Shown one piece after another: positions 60,402 to 64,000 of a stretch of DNA of 64,000 nt; the first letter of the stretch is position 1, and every line of letters starts with the position of its first letter. The notes below the pieces were generated by a model. The model did no database searches. It was not told where the DNA came from and worked only from the letters and a program-made list of their open reading frames with translations. Location: contig CALAFO010000094.1 in NCBI GenBank assembly GCA_937892545.1, forward strand, positions 23,461 through 87,460, in the 5' to 3' direction. A program made the position numbers and the translations under genes. The stretch comes from Scatosoma sp002474405. Lineage in GTDB: Bacteria > Bacillota > Clostridia > Christensenellales > Borkfalkiaceae.

Positions 60402-63050
60402 ATGGATATGCAAAAGACGTACGATCCGAAAAATTTCGAGGACAGAATTTACGATCAGTGGGAAAAATCGGGGCTTTTCCGCGCCGAAATCGACGAGAAC
60501 AAAGTGCCTTTCACCATTATGATGCCGCCCCCCAACATTACGGGGCAGCTGCACATGGGGCACGCGATGGACGCCACCATGCAGGATACGCTGATTCGTT
60601 TCAAACGCATGCAGGGCTACGCCGCGCTGTGGCTGCCCGGCTGCGATCACGCTTCCATCGCCACGGAAGTGAAGATCGTGGAGCAGATGAAAAAGGAAGA
60701 GGGGCTGACGAAAGCGGACGTGGGGCGCGAGGGATTTCTGAAGCGCGCCTGGGCGTGGAAAGAAAAATACGGCAACCGCATCATGCAGCAGCAGCGCAAA
60801 ATGGGCACTTCGTGCGACTGGTCGCGTCAGGCGTTCACGATGGACGAAAAATGTTCGAAAGCGGTGCGCGAAGTGTTCGTGAACCTGTATGAAAAAGGGT
60901 TGATTTATCAGGGGAACCGCATCATCAACTGGTGTCCCTGCTGCAAAACCGCGCTTTCGGACGCGGAAGTGGAATATGCGGAAGAGCCCGGTTCGTTCTG
61001 GCAGATCCGCTATCCTTCGGCGGACGGCGGACAGGACGTGATTGTGGCGACGACGCGCCCCGAAACGATGTTCGGCGATACCGCCGTGGCGGTGAACCCT
61101 GCGGACGAGCGTTATACCGCGCTGGTGGGGAAAACTCTGAAACTGCCGCTTACGAACAGGGAAATCCCCGTGGTGGCGGACGAGTACGTGGATATAGAAT
61201 TCGGCACGGGCTGCGTGAAGATTACGCCCGCGCACGACCCGAACGACTTCGAGGTGGGCAAGCGCCACAATCTGGAAGTTATCCGCGTGATGAACGACGA
61301 CGGAACGATGAACGAAAACGCCGGCGAAAGATACAACGGGCTGGACAGATACGAAGCGAGAAAGCGCGTGGTGGAAGATCTGAAAGCGGGCGGCTATCTT
61401 GTTTCCATTCAGCCGCACGTGCATAACGTGGGGCACTGCTACCGTTGCCACAACATCGTGGAGCCGATTGTTTCGAAGCAGTGGTTCGTGAAAATGGAGC
61501 CGCTGGCAAAACCCGCGATTGCGGCGGTGATGAAAAACCGCGTGCGCTTCGTGCCCGAACGGTTTTCGAAAATTTACTATAACTGGATGGAAAACGTGCG
61601 CGACTGGTGCATTTCCCGTCAGCTGTGGTGGGGACACCGTATTCCCGTGTGGTATTGCAAAGACTGCGGCAAAACCATCTGCGTGAAAGAGGACCCCGCG
61701 TGCTGCCCCGATTGCGGCAGCAAAAACATCGTGCAGGACGAGGACGTGCTGGATACCTGGTTTTCTTCGGCGCTGTGGCCGTTCTCTACGCTCGGCTTCC
61801 CCGATAAAACGGACGATTATAAATATTTCTACCCGACGGACGTGCTGGTAACGGGCTACGACATCATCTTTTTCTGGGTGGCTCGCATGATTTTTTCCGG
61901 CATCGAGCATACGGGCAAAGCGCCTTTTCACGACGTGCTGATTCACGGCATCGTGCGGGACGAGCAGGGCAGAAAAATGAGCAAATCGCTCGGCAACGGC
62001 ATCGACCCGCTGGAAGTCATCGATAAATACGGCGCGGATTCGCTGCGGCTTTCTCTGATGACGGGCATCGCGCCCGGAAACGACACGCGTTATTCCGATA
62101 CGAAAGTGGAGGCGGCGCGAAACTTCATCAACAAACTGTGGAACGCTTCGCGCTTCGTGCTGATGAACGCCGAAGGCAAGAAGATTCCTTCGATAGAAAA
62201 CGTGAAACTTACGCCGGCGGACAAGTGGATTATTTCCAAATTGCAGACGTGCATCCGCGAAGTTACGGCAAACCTCACGAAATACGAACTTGGGGTTGCC
62301 AGCGAGCTTGCGACGAGCTTCGTGTGGGATAACTTCTGCGACTGGTACATCGAACTTACGAAACCCGCGCTGTACGGCGAGGACGAAAACAAGAAGCTGG
62401 GAGCTCTTTCCGTGCTGTGCTTCGTGCTGGAAAACGCGCTGAAACTGCTGCATCCGTTTATTCCGTTCGTTACGGAGGAGATTTATTCGAATCTGCCCGT
62501 TTTCGAAGGCGGAGAAAAGCGCGGCAGCATTATGGTGGCGGATTTCCCCAGATACAATTCGCGCATGTCCTATAAAAAGGAAGCGCGCACGTTCGAGGGC
62601 GTGATGGACGTCATCAAAGCGGTGCGCAACATGAAAACGGCGGCGGAATGCCCGCCTTCGAGAAAGGTGGAAGTGTATCTTTCCACCGAAAGCAAGCGGC
62701 TGATGAAGCTGAACGAGGATTGTATTCTGCGTCTGGCGGGGGCGTCCGCGCTGAAATTCACCGACGGCGCGGAGAGCATCGGCGAGAAAACCGTTTCGCA
62801 GGTAACGGAAACGGCGGTGATTTACGTACCTCTCGGCGAGCTGGTGGATCTGGAAAAAGAAAAGGCGCGGCTGGCGGCGGAAACCGAGCGCATCAAGGGC
62901 GAAATCGCGCGGGCGGAAGGAAAGCTTGCCAACGTGAATTTCGTGAACAAGGCGCCGGCGAAGCTGGTGGAGGACGAGCGCGAAAAGGTGAAAAAATATC
63001 GCGATATGCTGGAAAAGTGCGAGGCGCAGCTGAAAGACCTTCTTTCGTAA
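60402..63050 (+). CDS. valS: Valyl-tRNA synthetase
   Basis: 882 residues, normal length. Charges tRNA-Val in the cytoplasm. The class I signatures are present: PPPNITGQLHMGHA (HIGH region, HMGH) near residue 45 and GRKMSKSLGNG (KMSKS) near residue 525. Zinc-type Cys pairs (WCPCCKTA and CKDCG...CCPDCG) are visible, and the C-terminal coiled coil (ELVDLEKEKARLAAETERIKGEI) is typical of ValRS. The start at 60402 follows GGGAGGA; an upstream frame extension is basic and unsupported. Confidence 0.97.
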   Translation: MDMQKTYDPKNFEDRIYDQWEKSGLFRAEIDENKVPFTIMMPPPNITGQLHMGHAMDATMQDTLIRFKRMQGYAALWLPGCDHASIATEVKIVEQMKKEEGLTKADVGREGFLKRAWAWKEKYGNRIMQQQRKMGTSCDWSRQAFTMDEKCSKAVREVFVNLYEKGLIYQGNRIINWCPCCKTALSDAEVEYAEEPGSFWQIRYPSADGGQDVIVATTRPETMFGDTAVAVNPADERYTALVGKTLKLPLTNREIPVVADEYVDIEFGTGCVKITPAHDPNDFEVGKRHNLEVIRVMNDDGTMNENAGERYNGLDRYEARKRVVEDLKAGGYLVSIQPHVHNVGHCYRCHNIVEPIVSKQWFVKMEPLAKPAIAAVMKNRVRFVPERFSKIYYNWMENVRDWCISRQLWWGHRIPVWYCKDCGKTICVKEDPACCPDCGSKNIVQDEDVLDTWFSSALWPFSTLGFPDKTDDYKYFYPTDVLVTGYDIIFFWVARMIFSGIEHTGKAPFHDVLIHGIVRDEQGRKMSKSLGNGIDPLEVIDKYGADSLRLSLMTGIAPGNDTRYSDTKVEAARNFINKLWNASRFVLMNAEGKKIPSIENVKLTPADKWIISKLQTCIREVTANLTKYELGVASELATSFVWDNFCDWYIELTKPALYGEDENKKLGALSVLCFVLENALKLLHPFIPFVTEEIYSNLPVFEGGEKRGSIMVADFPRYNSRMSYKKEARTFEGVMDVIKAVRNMKTAAECPPSRKVEVYLSTESKRLMKLNEDCILRLAGASALKFTDGAESIGEKTVSQVTETAVIYVPLGELVDLEKEKARLAAETERIKGEIARAEGKLANVNFVNKAPAKLVEDEREKVKKYRDMLEKCEAQLKDLLS

Positions 63051-63058
63051 ACGCTTGT

Positions 63059-63100
63059 GAAAACGCACGGCGGGAAAGTAAAGCCGCCGTGCGTTTTCGC
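63059..63100 (+). terminator. Terminator after valS
   Basis: A perfect 15-bp stem: 63059-63073 with 63084-63098. Confidence 0.9.
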
Positions 63101-63215
63101 AGAGAAAAATCGCCGCGGCGTTTAAACGGGCGCCGGCGCGGTTATATAATATAACGTCGGCGGCAGAAAAAACATGCCGCGATTTATCGGAAGAAAAAAC
63201 AGGAGATGGTTGATT

Positions 63216-63800
63216 ATGAGTGAAATCAAGAAATTTTTCACGAAGCTGAAATGGGAAAAGCTGGTTACCGCGATTGTGGCGATTGTGCTCGGAATCGTAT
63301 TCGTTGCCGACCCGAACGGTTCGGGCGACGCGGTGTGCAAGGTGGCGGGTATCGCGATGCTTGTGCTTGCCGCGGCGATGATGGTAAGATATTTTACCTC
63401 GGCGCAGTTGTTTCCCGAAAATCTGATTTTTTCGGCGGTTTTATTGCTGCTCGGTATTTTCTTTATCGCAAGATCGGGCGTTGTGATGACGGTGCTGGGG
63501 CTGTTCTTCGGGATTTTTCTCGTAGTCGACGGCGCAAGTAAAATCCGCGACGGTATCGACGCGTTGAAAGTGAAAACGCAGGGCTGGTGGATCTGGTTCC
63601 TTCTGGCGGTGCTGACGATCGTGCTCGGTATTCTCGTAATGTTCGGCGAATCGGTGATGACGCTTCTCGGCGTATCGCTGATTGTGGACGGCGTGAGCGA
63701 TATCGTTACCACGCTGTGGCTGAGCGCGGGCGTGCGTAAAGTGAAAAAAGAAATCGAAAAAGACGAGAAAGACCTCGGCGAAATGGACGAAGTGAAATAA
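63216..63800 (+). CDS. DUF308/HdeD-like multi-pass membrane protein
   Basis: 194 residues. About six short hydrophobic segments in hairpin pairs (TAIVAIVLGIVFVADPNG, AVCKVAGIAMLVLAAAMMVRYF, LIFSAVLLLLGIFFIA, VVMTVLGLFFGIFLVVDGASKI and others). The GIxLIVDGxSDI-type repeats are typical of the DUF308 (HdeD-like) family, often linked to acid or envelope stress. Start with AGGAG upstream; charged C-terminal tail. Confidence 0.8.
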   Translation: MSEIKKFFTKLKWEKLVTAIVAIVLGIVFVADPNGSGDAVCKVAGIAMLVLAAAMMVRYFTSAQLFPENLIFSAVLLLLGIFFIARSGVVMTVLGLFFGIFLVVDGASKIRDGIDALKVKTQGWWIWFLLAVLTIVLGILVMFGESVMTLLGVSLIVDGVSDIVTTLWLSAGVRKVKKEIEKDEKDLGEMDEVK

Positions 63801-63811
63801 AACGGAACGGT

Positions 63812-63852
63812 TCGGCGGACGGCGCGTTTGGGGCGTTGTCCGCCGATTTTTT
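63812..63852 (+). terminator. Terminator after the DUF308 gene
   Basis: TCGGCGGAC pairs with GTCCGCCGA with a G-U extended inner stem, followed by TTTTTT. The last 148 bp of the window show no gene. Confidence 0.88.
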
Positions 63853-64000
63853 GATTATCGGGTTTGTTTTATCGGTTGATATGCCGATGTTTCGGGCGCG
63901 CGATTTTATGTGTCTGAACCGGTTACGTCGGGCACGGCTGGTTGCGGGCGTATGCGGCTATGGCGGGCGGAAAAACGGCGGATTTCATGAAGCGAAAACA

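Noticed and set aside
60363..63068. 901-residue minus-strand open frame opposite valS, and similar long frames opposite purL, purF, the protease and kinase genes
   Set aside because: GC-rich codon use leaves long open frames on the opposite strand. They are His/Phe/Arg-rich, lack ribosome binding sites and known motifs, and mirror well-identified genes.

Overview
The window looks like chromosomal DNA of a Gram-positive, gut-associated Clostridia-type bacterium (Bacillota). The evidence is lipobox signal peptides, AGGAGG-type ribosome binding sites, near-consensus sigma-A promoters (TTGACA-17-TATAAT), AddAB recombination nuclease instead of RecBCD, BspA-type leucine-rich surface proteins and sugar-acid and hexosamine catabolism. 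An uncultured Christensenellales-like lineage is possible, but the sequence alone does not settle it.

Layout. 1-671: 3' part of glucuronate isomerase (uxaC). 1197-9199: a co-directional cluster of a binding lipoprotein with a 5'-nucleotidase-like tail, a 1185-residue BspA-type lipoprotein and a hybrid histidine kinase. 9382-12741: a secreted M60-like (mucinase-type) metalloprotease with accessory binding domains. 12813-24493 (minus): a nine-gene purine operon, purE-C-F-M-N-O-H-D-L, driven by a consensus promoter and a probable ZTP riboswitch with terminator. IMP synthesis is split between a stand-alone AICAR transformylase and a PurO-type cyclohydrolase instead of bifunctional PurH. 24996-30819: a tRNA-Arg(CCU) gene cut in its anticodon loop by a 5.75-kb AT-richer element. 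The element carries its own complete tRNA-Arg(CCU), a DNA methyltransferase coupled to an LRR protein, an ArdA antirestriction protein, small unknown genes and an HTH-Fic protein, with no recombinase visible. 30998-33546 (minus): polar amino-acid ABC importer. 33814-36444 (minus): MATE exporter and a lipoprotein. 36678-43530: addB-addA. 43597-47179: membrane protein, AraC regulator, and a sugar nucleotidyltransferase/N-acetylhexosamine kinase pair. 47237-47709: hairpin-rich non-coding repeats. 47710-48981 (minus): M18 aminopeptidase. 49433-52982: MarR regulator and a MacB-like ABC exporter. 53089-56864: KDPG aldolase-VOC fusion, lipoprotein and KDG kinase. 57130-57360: small membrane protein. 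57593-60189 (minus): NMT1-type ABC importer. 60402-63800: valS and a DUF308-like membrane protein.

How the genes fit together. UxaC, KDPG aldolase and KDG kinase belong to uronate catabolism. The M60-like protease and the hexosamine kinase/nucleotidyltransferase pair fit use of host glycoproteins. The purine operon is predicted to read AICAR-ribotide (ZMP/ZTP) level, the same intermediate that its unusual split PurH/PurO step consumes. The most notable feature is the element that breaks a tRNA gene and supplies a replacement.
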